This document shows positions 1-7,381 of a stretch of DNA of 36,080 nucleotides, in pieces (the first letter of the stretch is position 1; every line of letters begins with the position of its first letter). The DNA is taken from the NCBI RefSeq assembly GCF_013044505.1, contig NZ_JABERD010000093.1, positions 1 through 36,080 on the forward strand, read 5' to 3'. The notes under the pieces were generated by a model. That model had not been told where the DNA came from. It ran no database searches and was given only the letters and a program-made list of their open reading frames with translations. Source of the stretch: Streptomyces sp. S3(2020). GTDB taxonomy: Bacteria > Actinomycetota > Actinomycetes > Streptomycetales > Streptomycetaceae. A program made the translations under genes and the position numbers.

Positions 1-1
1 G

Positions 2-559
2 CACGGCGCGGGTGGCCGGGGCCGCGGGCGTCGCGCGGGGGTGCCCCGGGGGGTTCGGTGCTCCGCTTGGCGCGGCCCGGGGGCGGGGCTGGACCCCGGG
101 GCCGAGGGGCGGGGGCGGGGCGCCGGGCCGTGCCCGGCGTCCCGGCGCGGCGGGGTGCGGCGCGGGCGCCCGGCAGGAGGGGGGGGCGGGGGGCCGGCGG
201 GCGGGGCGCGCTGGTTCTGCCGGGCGGAGGCGCTGGAGCTCGCCGAGCGGGACGGACGGGTCCGGGCCGGCGTCAACACCCTGTGCATGGAGTACGGGGT
301 GCGGGACCGGGCCCTGGTGGAGTGCAGCGGCGGATCGTATCCGCAGGTGGTGCTGCTGGAGCGGCGCGCGGGTGCCGGCTACCGGGTCGTGTCCCGGCAG
401 GAGCCGCCGGACGGGGCGGGGTACGCGCAGTGGACGGAGAGCCACTTCGGTCTGTTCGCCGAGCGCGGGGCCCAGGACCCGATGTCGTCCGCGGGCTTGG
501 AGGCAGCGGCCCGCACCCACTTCGGCCTCTCGAAGGACGCCCCGATCAGCCCTTGCTGA
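2..559 (+). CDS. 3' part of an unrecognised protein (partial at left edge)
   Basis: This reading frame is open from the window edge to a stop at 557-559. The first ~70 residues are Gly/Arg/Ala-rich and come from an extremely G-rich stretch, so they may be low-complexity linker. The last ~110 residues look like a real folded domain, with motifs such as NTLCMEYGVRDRALVE and TESHFGLFAERG. I do not recognise the family and assign no function. The true start probably lies outside the window; the internal ATG at 41 has no convincing ribosome binding site. It converges on the aminotransferase gene at 614, with 54 bp between the two stops. Confidence 0.55.
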   Translation, partial: HGAGGRGRGRRAGVPRGVRCSAWRGPGAGLDPGAEGRGRGAGPCPASRRGGVRRGRPAGGGGGGPAGGARWFCRAEALELAERDGRVRAGVNTLCMEYGVRDRALVECSGGSYPQVVLLERRAGAGYRVVSRQEPPDGAGYAQWTESHFGLFAERGAQDPMSSAGLEAAARTHFGLSKDAPISPC

Positions 560-577
560 AGCCGCCCTCCGGCACCG

Positions 578-590
578 CGTCCGACGGACG
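578..590. terminator. Short hairpin between convergent genes
   Basis: The sequence cgtcc-gac-ggacg forms a 5-bp perfect stem in the gap between the converging genes. It has no T-run. It may contribute to termination together with the hairpin at 606-623, but alone it is weak. Confidence 0.2.
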
Positions 591-605
591 GCCAGGCTAT
601 GGCGA

Positions 606-623
606 GATCACCGTCAGGTGATC
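606..623. terminator. Hairpin at the 3' end of the leftward NRPS operon
   Basis: The sequence gatcacc-gtca-ggtgatc is a perfect 7-bp stem with a 4-nt loop. It spans the aminotransferase stop codon (614-616, read leftward) and sits between two converging genes, so it could act as a bidirectional, T-run-less terminator as is common in Streptomyces. The assignment is structural only. Confidence 0.35.
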
Positions 624-2062
624 GACGTGATTGCCTTCAAGTACCGCGACCGGCTGCCCGGGGATGGATCTGCCCGCAGAGTCAGGTCGTCGATCAATCT
701 GTTCAGGCGGTCCAGGCCCAGCGAGATCTCCTCGGGTGAGAGCACGCTGAAAGACAAGCGGATCTGCTGTAGGCCCCCGGATCCCGCGTAAAAGTGGTGC
801 ATCGGGGTCCACAGGACGCCGAACTTCGAGGCTGAATATTCGAGTACTTCGTCGTCCGCACGGAACGGCAGCGACAGGACGACGAACATCCCGCCCCGCG
901 GGGCGTTCCAGGAGACCGCGCCATGATGAGGCTGTGCCGACCCGAAGCGACTCTCCAGGCCCTCCAAGACGGCTCGGAGGTTGCGCCGGTAGACATCGAC
1001 CTCGCGCACGGTGGCACGCTCAAGGCTGCATTGGTTCTCGACGAGGTATCCGCCGATGACGGCCTGAGCCACAGTCGAAGTGTTGAGCGTGACCATGCTC
1101 TTCAATTTCGCCAGCTGATCGGCGAGCAGGCTCTCGCGCCGGTCGTCATCGACGACCAGCTGATCTGCGATCACATAGCCGACACGGGCCCCTGCGAACA
1201 CGGTCTTTGCGAACGAGCCCAGATAGATGACCCTGCTGTCTGTATCCATGGATTTCAATGTGGGTGGTTTAGTACCACCGAGCTGGAATAACGAGTAAGG
1301 GTTGTCCTCCAACACCAGCAGGTCCTCGCGCGCAGCCAGCTCCAGGAGCGCAGCCCTGTCGGCAACTGTCATGCTCACGCCGCTGGGATTCGCGAAGTCA
1401 GGGACGACGTAGCAGGCTCGCGGCCGCAGTCCCTCGGCTCGGGCGGCGTGAATTTGCCGCTGCAGGTCCGCCAGGTCAATGCCGCTCGCGCCCTCGTTGA
1501 CCGCACGCACCGGCATGCCGACAACCCGGGCCGCGCCGATGAATCCGACATACGACGGCGTCGCGGCGAGGACCACGTCGCGGGTATCGCGGTGGAGCGC
1601 GCGCAGGACCAGGACCATGGCCTCCTGACAGCCTGTGGTCACGACAACGGACTCGGGATCCACGGTCAGGCCTTCGTCCAGCTGCAGGTGGCTGGCGATC
1701 AAGTCGTGAATGAGGCCCTTCGTCCGGCCGTACTGGAAGAAGGTCCGGCGCACCTGTGCCGGTGTCAGCGTGCGCTTCCCTGCGAGGTGCTTCTCGAATG
1801 CCGACAGATACCGCGGCAGGTCATCGAGATCATAGAAACCCTCATAGGGGCGACCTGCTGCGAACGAAACCGCGTCGGGGAAGCGGCCCGCGATCTCGTT
1901 CAGCAACGTCATCGAGGTCAGCGCCGGGTCATCGACGGACTCGTGCAGATCAGACATTGATATGCGCACCCGCGACTCAGCGGCCGTGCCCAGGGGCTGC
2001 TTCGGGTCCGCCGAACCGTCGCCAGAAACGTCCAGGACAGCAAATGGTGCTTCTTTGTACAT
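614..2062 (-). CDS. PLP-dependent aminotransferase (dihydroxyphenylglycine transaminase/VioD-like)
   Basis: A fold-type I aminotransferase of 482 aa that should exchange an amino group between an amino acid and a 2-keto acid. The PLP Lys is K286 in LGSFAKTVFAGARVGY, and the PLP-contact segment PDFANPSG is at 221-228. Segments such as SFAAGRPYEGFYD (66-78) and GVLWTPMHHFY resemble, from memory, (S)-3,5-dihydroxyphenylglycine transaminases; related enzymes occur in viomycin and enduracididine pathways. It probably makes or recycles an unusual amino acid. The ATG at 2062 has a good site (GAAGGA just upstream); an alternative ATG at 1957 would remove a 35-residue extension lacking family similarity and has a poorer site. 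It is the last gene of the leftward operon, 63 bp after the SHMT gene, the largest gap in that operon. Leu258 is a TTA codon (1289-1291), suggesting bldA control. The substrate is unknown. Confidence 0.88.
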   Translation of the reverse strand: MYKEAPFAVLDVSGDGSADPKQPLGTAAESRVRISMSDLHESVDDPALTSMTLLNEIAGRFPDAVSFAAGRPYEGFYDLDDLPRYLSAFEKHLAGKRTLTPAQVRRTFFQYGRTKGLIHDLIASHLQLDEGLTVDPESVVVTTGCQEAMVLVLRALHRDTRDVVLAATPSYVGFIGAARVVGMPVRAVNEGASGIDLADLQRQIHAARAEGLRPRACYVVPDFANPSGVSMTVADRAALLELAAREDLLVLEDNPYSLFQLGGTKPPTLKSMDTDSRVIYLGSFAKTVFAGARVGYVIADQLVVDDDRRESLLADQLAKLKSMVTLNTSTVAQAVIGGYLVENQCSLERATVREVDVYRRNLRAVLEGLESRFGSAQPHHGAVSWNAPRGGMFVVLSLPFRADDEVLEYSASKFGVLWTPMHHFYAGSGGLQQIRLSFSVLSPEEISLGLDRLNRLIDDLTLRADPSPGSRSRYLKAITSIT

Positions 2063-2125
2063 CTTCCTTCACCATCTCACTTGATTCCGAATCGAACGTG
2101 TCCGAACCTGTGCCGGCCAAAGGGA

Positions 2126-3502
2126 TCAACGGCGGGTCACCTCGAGGGGCTGAGCGAGCCCCAGGTGCGAGAGGGGGTGGAGTGCGCACAGTTCGGCGAC
2201 CTCTGCCCTGACGCGGGCCCGAATGGCGTCGTCCAGGTGCCACTCGCAGGTGCCGGTTGCCTGTACGGACGACAAGACGCGGTCGACGAGGGCTGCGCAC
2301 CGGCGGATGGCGTCGCCCTCCATGCTCCGGGCGGCCAGGATGTTGGTGCCCAGCCGTAGACCGCTGGTGACTCCGGGTCCGTGCGGGTCGTCGGGGATCT
2401 TGTTCTTGTTCACGATGATTCCGCAGGACTCGAGCGCCTGCTCGGCGATGACGCCGGTCAAGCCCCTGCGGCTGACATCGATGAGCACCATGTGGTTGTC
2501 CGTGCCGCCGGTGAGGACGTGGTAGCCCGCGGCAGACAGCGCCGCGGCCAGGGTGGCGGCTCCGTTGAGGACGCGCCCGGCCAGCTCCCTGAACCCGGGC
2601 TCAGCCGCCAGCGCCAGAGCCCGGCCCTTGGCTGCGATCGCCTGGAGCTGCGGGGTGCCCTGGAGAAAGGGGAAGACCGCGCTCTGGAAGGTTTCGGCGA
2701 AGGTCTTGCGAGAGCCGGGTACCGGCATGTCGGCGTCCTTGCCCATCAGGATGAGGCCGCCACGAGGTCCGTAGAGCTGCTTGTACGTGCTGGTCGTGGT
2801 CACATGGGCGATGTCGATGGGGCTCGGGTGCAGTCCGGCTGCCACCAGGCCGGAGATATGGGAGATGTCGGCGAGCAGGACAGCTCCCACCTCGTCCGCC
2901 ACCGCACGGAAGCGGGCGAAGTCGATCGTGCGGGGATACGCGCTCGCCCCGCAGACGATCAGCTTCGGCCGGTGCTCCTTGGCGAGACGCTCGACCTCAG
3001 CGAAATCGATCAGCCCCGACGCGTCGGTGCCGTACCCCACCGAGGTGAAGTAGCGCCCGGAGACCGAGGCGCGGGAACCGTGGGTGAGGTGGCCGCCCGC
3101 GCTCAGTTCCATCCCGAGCAGCACATCGCCGGGACCGAGGAGGCTGAAGAGGACGGCCTGGTTGGCCGTACTGCCCGAGTGCGGCTGGACGTTGGCGTAC
3201 TGGGCACCGAAGGCGGTCTTGGCCCGTCGCACCGTCAGCCGCTCCACCTCGTCCACCACCTCGCAGCCCGCGTGGAACCGGGCGCCGGGATATCCCTCGG
3301 TCGTGACATTGCCGAGAACCGTGCCCTCGCAGGCGGCCACGGAAGGGGGCGCGACACTGGAGGCTGCGATCATGGCGAGCGTCTCGGACTGGCGCCGGTG
3401 CTCACGATCCAGCAGGGCGTACAACTCGGGGTCCTGGTCGTGCAATTGACGCACACCGAGCTGCGCGTAGGAGGCCAGAGGGCTGGAAGGCATGATGGTC
3501 AT
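2126..3502 (-). CDS. Serine hydroxymethyltransferase-family PLP enzyme with altered active site
   Basis: A 458-aa protein with clear GlyA/SHMT similarity throughout: EGYPG (69-73), NVQPHSGSTAN, GGHLTHGS, ADISHISGLVAAG, the PLP Lys K241 in TTSTYKQLYGPRGG, and the carboxylate-binding Arg in SGLRLGT. Compared with E. coli GlyA recalled from memory, Glu57, Asp200, His203, Lys229 and Arg363 equivalents are kept. Positions equivalent to Ser35, Tyr55, Tyr64, Tyr65 and His228 have become Ala47, Thr67, Phe76, His77 and Tyr240. Housekeeping SHMT transfers a one-carbon unit from serine to tetrahydrofolate. This copy lies inside the operon, 7 bp after the PCP-C gene, so it more likely performs an aldol-type or hydroxymethyl transfer on a pathway amino acid. 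A second in-frame ATG lies 9 nt downstream. It is not expected to be the housekeeping copy, but the reaction cannot be assigned. Confidence 0.85.
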   Translation of the reverse strand: MTIMPSSPLASYAQLGVRQLHDQDPELYALLDREHRRQSETLAMIAASSVAPPSVAACEGTVLGNVTTEGYPGARFHAGCEVVDEVERLTVRRAKTAFGAQYANVQPHSGSTANQAVLFSLLGPGDVLLGMELSAGGHLTHGSRASVSGRYFTSVGYGTDASGLIDFAEVERLAKEHRPKLIVCGASAYPRTIDFARFRAVADEVGAVLLADISHISGLVAAGLHPSPIDIAHVTTTSTYKQLYGPRGGLILMGKDADMPVPGSRKTFAETFQSAVFPFLQGTPQLQAIAAKGRALALAAEPGFRELAGRVLNGAATLAAALSAAGYHVLTGGTDNHMVLIDVSRRGLTGVIAEQALESCGIIVNKNKIPDDPHGPGVTSGLRLGTNILAARSMEGDAIRRCAALVDRVLSSVQATGTCEWHLDDAIRARVRAEVAELCALHPLSHLGLAQPLEVTRR

Positions 3503-3509
3503 CGGCTTT

Positions 3510-5117
3510 CTACGCGTTCTGGAGGCCGGTGAGGGCCGGTTCTTCGGGGCCTTCGGCCATCAGATGCAGCGCGGACAGCACATACCGCAGCAGCTTTTCG
3601 GCCGTCCCCACGCCGTACTTGGCCTCGTCGACCGTGATCTCCAGGAGGTGGCCGACGCCCCGCGGGTCGTTGATCACCTCGACGCGGACAGGGAAGCTGG
3701 AGGTGTCGCGCAGGTCCTCGTCGGCGGTGATCAGCCCGGTGTCCAGGAGCCGGTCGCGGGCGTGGAAGTGCACGTAGTTGAAGACGGTGGTGAAGGGCGT
3801 ACCGCCGAGCAGGGAGCGCACTTCGGCGTCGGGGAACCGGCGGTGGGCCAGCAGCGCGCTCTCCGTCTCGAAGGCGCGCCGGGCCGCGGTGTGCCAGGAC
3901 ACTCCGGTCACGTCCAGGCGGAAGGGCAGGGTGTTCAGGAACAGCCCGAGCGTCAGCTCGCTGCCCACCCGCTCCGTCCGGCCGCTCACGGTCAGCCCGA
4001 TCGTGACCGAGGAGCTCTCGGCCAGGGCCGCCTGCGCCGTGCAATTCGCCGCCAGCAGCAGGCTCTTGACCGGAATACCCCAGTCGGCGCTGAGCCGGTG
4101 GATCCGCTCGATGTCCGCTGCCGGTATCTGGGCGCTGATCTTCTTCAACGGGTCGCCCGAGCCGTCGCCCCGCTCCGGCAGTACCGCCCCCGTGTCGGTG
4201 CCCAGGCTCTCGAAGTAGCGCTGTGATTCCTCGTCGCGCAGGGCCGCGCGTTCCAGGCGTACGTACTCCTCCGCAGGTGCGGGCTCGGCGAGTCCGAGTG
4301 TCTCGCCGCGCAGCAGGGCCGCGTACATGCGGATCAGCTCGCTGCTGAGGACCGACTCGCTCCAGCCGTCGAGCGCGGCGTGGTGGAAGGCGTAGGAGAG
4401 CTGGAAACGCGAGTCGCCGGTGACCGCGGCGTGCACGCGCCAGAGGGGGGTTTGCTCGGGGTCGAAGGGCGCCAGTAGATCCCGCATGGTCTTCTCGTAC
4501 TGCTCGGCTTCGGTGGCCTCGTCCAGACCGGACCGGTCCACTGTCTCCAGCGGTACGGCGACGTCCCGCTCGACCACCTGCATGGCCTCACTGAAGGTCG
4601 TGAGGTCGAAGCGGGAGCGCAGTACCGGGTGGCGGCGGGCGATGCGGTCGAGTGCCTGCCGCAGTACGGACGTGTCGAGGGGGAGGGTGACCGTACGGGA
4701 CACGGCGTCGATGTAGAGATTGCCGCCGCTGAGCAAGTTCTCGTAGATCAGGCCGAGTTGGAGACGGGTCGCGGGATGGACCGCCTCGGCGTCCGCGGGG
4801 ATCAGGGCCCGGTCCGCCGGAGAGAGCAGGTCGTCGCCGCAGTCCTCCTCCTCGGGATCGGCCGGCCCGGCGGAGGAGGCACAAGTGCCCCGCGGGGTGG
4901 GGTTCTTGAACAGGTCCAGGAGGCTCAGGCGCAGGCCCTGTTCCTTGGCCGCGCCGATGACCTGTACCGCGAGGAGCGAGTCCCCGCCCAGGGAGAAGAA
5001 GTCGTCGTCGGGGCCGACATGGGGGGCGCCGAGGACCTCTTCCCAGATGCGGGCCAGTGTGTTCTCGTCGGTCGGCCGCCCCTGCTGGGCCGGCCCCTCG
5101 GTGATGGTCTCGCTCAT
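3510..5117 (-). CDS. NRPS didomain protein: carrier (PCP) and condensation (C)
   Basis: A 535-aa protein. Residues ~10-85 form a peptidyl carrier domain with the phosphopantetheine Ser in FFSLGGDSLLAV (~45). Residues ~105-530 form a condensation domain with the intact catalytic motif HHAALDG (~242) and typical C-domain segments (LYIDAVSRTVTLP, TVFNYVHF). It has no adenylation or thioesterase domain, so its carrier must be charged in trans, and its C domain probably joins the carrier-bound chain to an external amine. The ATP-grasp, SHMT and aminotransferase products from neighbouring genes are candidate partners. The ATG at 5117 is preceded by GAAAGG about 10 nt upstream. It lies 43 bp after the ATP-grasp gene. 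The C domain has no visible defect in its active-site motif. Confidence 0.9.
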   Translation of the reverse strand: MSETITEGPAQQGRPTDENTLARIWEEVLGAPHVGPDDDFFSLGGDSLLAVQVIGAAKEQGLRLSLLDLFKNPTPRGTCASSAGPADPEEEDCGDDLLSPADRALIPADAEAVHPATRLQLGLIYENLLSGGNLYIDAVSRTVTLPLDTSVLRQALDRIARRHPVLRSRFDLTTFSEAMQVVERDVAVPLETVDRSGLDEATEAEQYEKTMRDLLAPFDPEQTPLWRVHAAVTGDSRFQLSYAFHHAALDGWSESVLSSELIRMYAALLRGETLGLAEPAPAEEYVRLERAALRDEESQRYFESLGTDTGAVLPERGDGSGDPLKKISAQIPAADIERIHRLSADWGIPVKSLLLAANCTAQAALAESSSVTIGLTVSGRTERVGSELTLGLFLNTLPFRLDVTGVSWHTAARRAFETESALLAHRRFPDAEVRSLLGGTPFTTVFNYVHFHARDRLLDTGLITADEDLRDTSSFPVRVEVINDPRGVGHLLEITVDEAKYGVGTAEKLLRYVLSALHLMAEGPEEPALTGLQNA

Positions 5118-5160
5118 GTGTCTGCTGACCTTTCGTGGTGTCGTGGCATCCGGGCCGGCG

Positions 5161-6438
5161 TCACAGCCGGCCGAGTTCGGCCGCGGTGACCGTCCGGAGG
5201 CCGGGCCGGCCGGGGAAGGCAAAGGTGAACCGCAGCCGCGACTCCACTTCCTCGAAAACCGCGGCGAGTTCCTTCAGGCCGGTGGTCTCACCGATGACGA
5301 CATCGAGGTCCTGGGTCTGCACGCCGCCCGCCAGCTGGGCGCCCCGTCTGGCGTACGGGCGGTGCAAGGTCACCTCGGGCAGCGCGCGGATCTCGTCGCT
5401 GCCCGTCACCTCGACCAGTTCGCACGCGTCGCGGGGCGCGGGGTGCGTGATCTGGTAGACGACCCGGTCGGCCGGGAGCGCGGGCACGGTGACGCGTTCG
5501 CCGAGGGCGATCCGGCCGGCCAACTCGATCAGGTTCCTGCCGATGGCCCGGCCGGCGAGCTCGTTGATACCGCCGCCCAGCCGCCCGTTGACCTCGATGA
5601 ACCGGGGCCCGTCGGGGGTGAGTTTGGCCTCGGTGTGCGTCAGACCGGTGGTGATGCCCAGCGCCGCCACGGCACGCCGGGCCAGGGTGAAGACCTGCTC
5701 GGTCTCCTCGGGATCCAGCGGCGAGGGCCAGAACCTTCCGGTCTCGCGAAAGGGCGGCACCATGGGGAACTTGCCGGTGACGGCGATATCGGCGATTTCG
5801 CCGTCCTGCACGAGCTGTTCGATCGAGACGTAGTCCCCGAACGGCGCGCAGTCCCGCCCCACCAGGTACTCCTCCAGCACCAGGGCCCCGTCCGGGTCGT
5901 ACCCGGGGGTGCCGGTTGACAGCAGGCGCTCGACGGTGCGCAGCCCCGCCGCCTCGTCGTCGATGAGGAAGGTGTTGCGGCTGGCGCCTCCGAAGGCGGG
6001 TTTGAGCACCGCGGGCAGCCGTACGTGGGCGACGGCGTCCGCCCAGTCGGCGACGGAGTCCACGCGATGGAAACGTACGGAGTCGACCCCGGCCGCGCGC
6101 AGCGCGCTGCGCTGCTTCCACTTGTCCGTCAGCATCGAGGTGGTGGCCGGGCTGTGCTGGGTCAGTCCCAGCCGGTCCGCCAGTTCACCGGTGAGCCGCA
6201 GGGCCTTCTCACTGAAGGTCACGATGCCGCCCGGGTCGTGGCCCTGTAACTCCTGCACCGCCTGGTCGAGCGAGTCGATCCATACGAGGGGGGCGAACTG
6301 CTCCAGCAGCGGCGCCATGTGCCGTGTGTGGTCGTTGCGCTCGGCGGCGAAGACCCAGGTCGCCCAGTCGCCCAGGCCCACCGCGATGTCGCCGGGTTGG
6401 GCGGCACCGAAGTCGTACACCACGATCAGTGGTTTCAC
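5161..6438 (-). CDS. ATP-grasp carboxylate-amine ligase
   Basis: A 425-aa ATP-grasp enzyme of the family that activates a carboxylate as an acyl phosphate and joins it to an amine (dipeptide ligases, carbamoyl-phosphate-synthase-like). Visible motifs are the ATP-binding Lys in VLKPAFGGASRN (K146), the adenine-site acidic pair LVLEEYLVG (E189/E190), E270, and the metal-binding E-x-N-x-R in FIEVNGRLGGG (E282, N284, R286). The GTG at 6438 was chosen because it overlaps the thioesterase stop by 4 nt (GTGA) and has GAGGTG upstream. The much longer open frame reaching 7275 is only a shadow of the thioesterase gene. Its position between a thioesterase and the PCP-C gene suggests that it makes an amide bond outside the carrier-bound chemistry, before or after the assembly line. 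Leu64 is a TTA codon (6247-6249). Substrates are unknown. Confidence 0.88.
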   Translation of the reverse strand: MKPLIVVYDFGAAQPGDIAVGLGDWATWVFAAERNDHTRHMAPLLEQFAPLVWIDSLDQAVQELQGHDPGGIVTFSEKALRLTGELADRLGLTQHSPATTSMLTDKWKQRSALRAAGVDSVRFHRVDSVADWADAVAHVRLPAVLKPAFGGASRNTFLIDDEAAGLRTVERLLSTGTPGYDPDGALVLEEYLVGRDCAPFGDYVSIEQLVQDGEIADIAVTGKFPMVPPFRETGRFWPSPLDPEETEQVFTLARRAVAALGITTGLTHTEAKLTPDGPRFIEVNGRLGGGINELAGRAIGRNLIELAGRIALGERVTVPALPADRVVYQITHPAPRDACELVEVTGSDEIRALPEVTLHRPYARRGAQLAGGVQTQDLDVVIGETTGLKELAAVFEEVESRLRFTFAFPGRPGLRTVTAAELGRL

Positions 6439-7205
6439 CGGGACACCTCTCGTGCGTGGTTGCCGTCCAGGGCGCCGTGGATCAACCCGGTCAGGGTCGG
6501 CAGGTCGTCCCGGTAGTAGAAGTGGCCGCCGGGCAGGGTGCGGGTGGTGAGAGCAGCCGTGGTCCACTCGCCCCAGGCGTCCAGGTGATTGCCGGTCACC
6601 CAGATGTCGTCGACGCCGCCGACGGCCAGCACCGGGCAGCGGACCGGACGGTTCTCGGGGATGTGCCGGGCGAGCATCAGGTAGTCGGCCCGCAGGACCG
6701 GCACGATCAGATCCAGCAAGTCGGGGTCCTCGATCAGCCGGGGGTCGTAGTCGCCGTACCGGGTGATCTCCTTGATCCACTCTTCGTCCGTCATGACGAG
6801 GACCTGGTCGGCGTCCAGGCGTGCCGCGGACGGTGGCCGTGCCGCGGAGGCGACCAGCAGTTCGACCGGGCGTCCGGCGTCCGCCAGACGCAGGGCCAGG
6901 GTGTGACCGAGGACCCCGCCGAGGCTGTGGCCGACCAGGACCACGGGGCCGGTGGAGTGTTCCAGGACCGCATCCGCGGCCTCGTCGGCGAGGGCGGTGA
7001 TGCTCGTCGCCTGTGGCTCCGCGGCGCGTGGTCCGCGCCCGGGGTACTGGAGCACCAGAGCGGCCTCGTCCTCGCGCAGCAGGAGCCGGGGCCAGTTGCC
7101 CATGGCGTACGCGCTGCCGCCGGCGAAGGGGGCCAGGACGTAGACGCGGGTCTCCTCGAAAGAGCCGTAGCGCCACAGCGCGGGAGTGGGTTCGGTGCGC
7201 TTCAC
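6435..7205 (-). CDS. Type II thioesterase (alpha/beta hydrolase)
   Basis: A 256-aa external thioesterase of the GrsT/RifR type, which normally removes misloaded or stalled acyl groups from carrier proteins. The N-terminal oxyanion segment is VLAPFAGGSAYAM, the nucleophile elbow is VGHSLGG with Ser94, the likely acidic residue is in VGGVDDIWV, and the catalytic His is in LPGGHFYY. The GTG at 7205 overlaps the MbtH stop (GTGA), and the gene overlaps the ATP-grasp start by 4 nt, so the three genes are translationally coupled. Since no NRPS in the cluster has a fused thioesterase, it might also take part in product release, but that is inference. The longer frame start at 7271 lies inside mbtH and was rejected. 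Confidence 0.9.
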   Translation of the reverse strand: MKRTEPTPALWRYGSFEETRVYVLAPFAGGSAYAMGNWPRLLLREDEAALVLQYPGRGPRAAEPQATSITALADEAADAVLEHSTGPVVLVGHSLGGVLGHTLALRLADAGRPVELLVASAARPPSAARLDADQVLVMTDEEWIKEITRYGDYDPRLIEDPDLLDLIVPVLRADYLMLARHIPENRPVRCPVLAVGGVDDIWVTGNHLDAWGEWTTAALTTRTLPGGHFYYRDDLPTLTGLIHGALDGNHAREVSR

Positions 7206-7381
7206 GAGGCGCCGTCGACCACGGACTTTGGGCGGATGTCGGTCCACACCCGCGCGATGTGGGCCAGGCACTCATCCCTGGACCCGGCGAATCCGGTGGC
7301 CTCCCAGCCGTTCGGCAGGGCCTTGGCCTCGGGCCAGACCGAGTACTGGGCTTCGGCGTTCACCACGACGGCGTGGGTCAT
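7202..7381 (-). CDS. MbtH-like protein, N-terminally short
   Basis: A 59-aa protein. MbtH proteins bind NRPS adenylation domains and are often needed for their solubility and activity. The family signature is visible: QYSVWPE (12-18, usually QHSLWP), LPNGWEATG, and SRDECLAHIARVWTDIRP (34-51). It starts at MTHAVVVN, so it lacks the usual N-terminal NPFDD segment of the family. The ATG at 7381 overlaps the stop of the upstream NRPS (ATGA), and its stop overlaps the thioesterase start (GTGA). In the same frame upstream the DNA reads EGDGP, reminiscent of the lost DxDG segment, but no start codon is available there. Its partner is most likely the adenylation domain encoded immediately upstream. 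Confidence 0.88.
   Translation of the reverse strand: MTHAVVVNAEAQYSVWPEAKALPNGWEATGFAGSRDECLAHIARVWTDIRPKSVVDGAS

Noticed and set aside
2084..2094. Small palindrome GATTCCGAATC before the aminotransferase
   Set aside because: Five-bp arms around one base are too short to support an operator or terminator call.
3290..3370. Apparent loss of the SHMT catalytic glutamate, from comparing LIASENY with MIAASSV
   Set aside because: On counting, the functional Glu57 of E. coli GlyA lies in AEGYPG, which is kept here as TEGYPG; only neighbouring positions differ.
2381..3532. 383-codon rightward open frame opposite the SHMT gene
   Set aside because: Antisense shadow with no domain; the SHMT frame is unambiguous.
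7205..7275. Longer N termini for the thioesterase and ATP-grasp proteins
   Set aside because: They run through the mbtH and thioesterase genes in other frames; coupled GTG starts with 4-nt overlaps explain the layout better.
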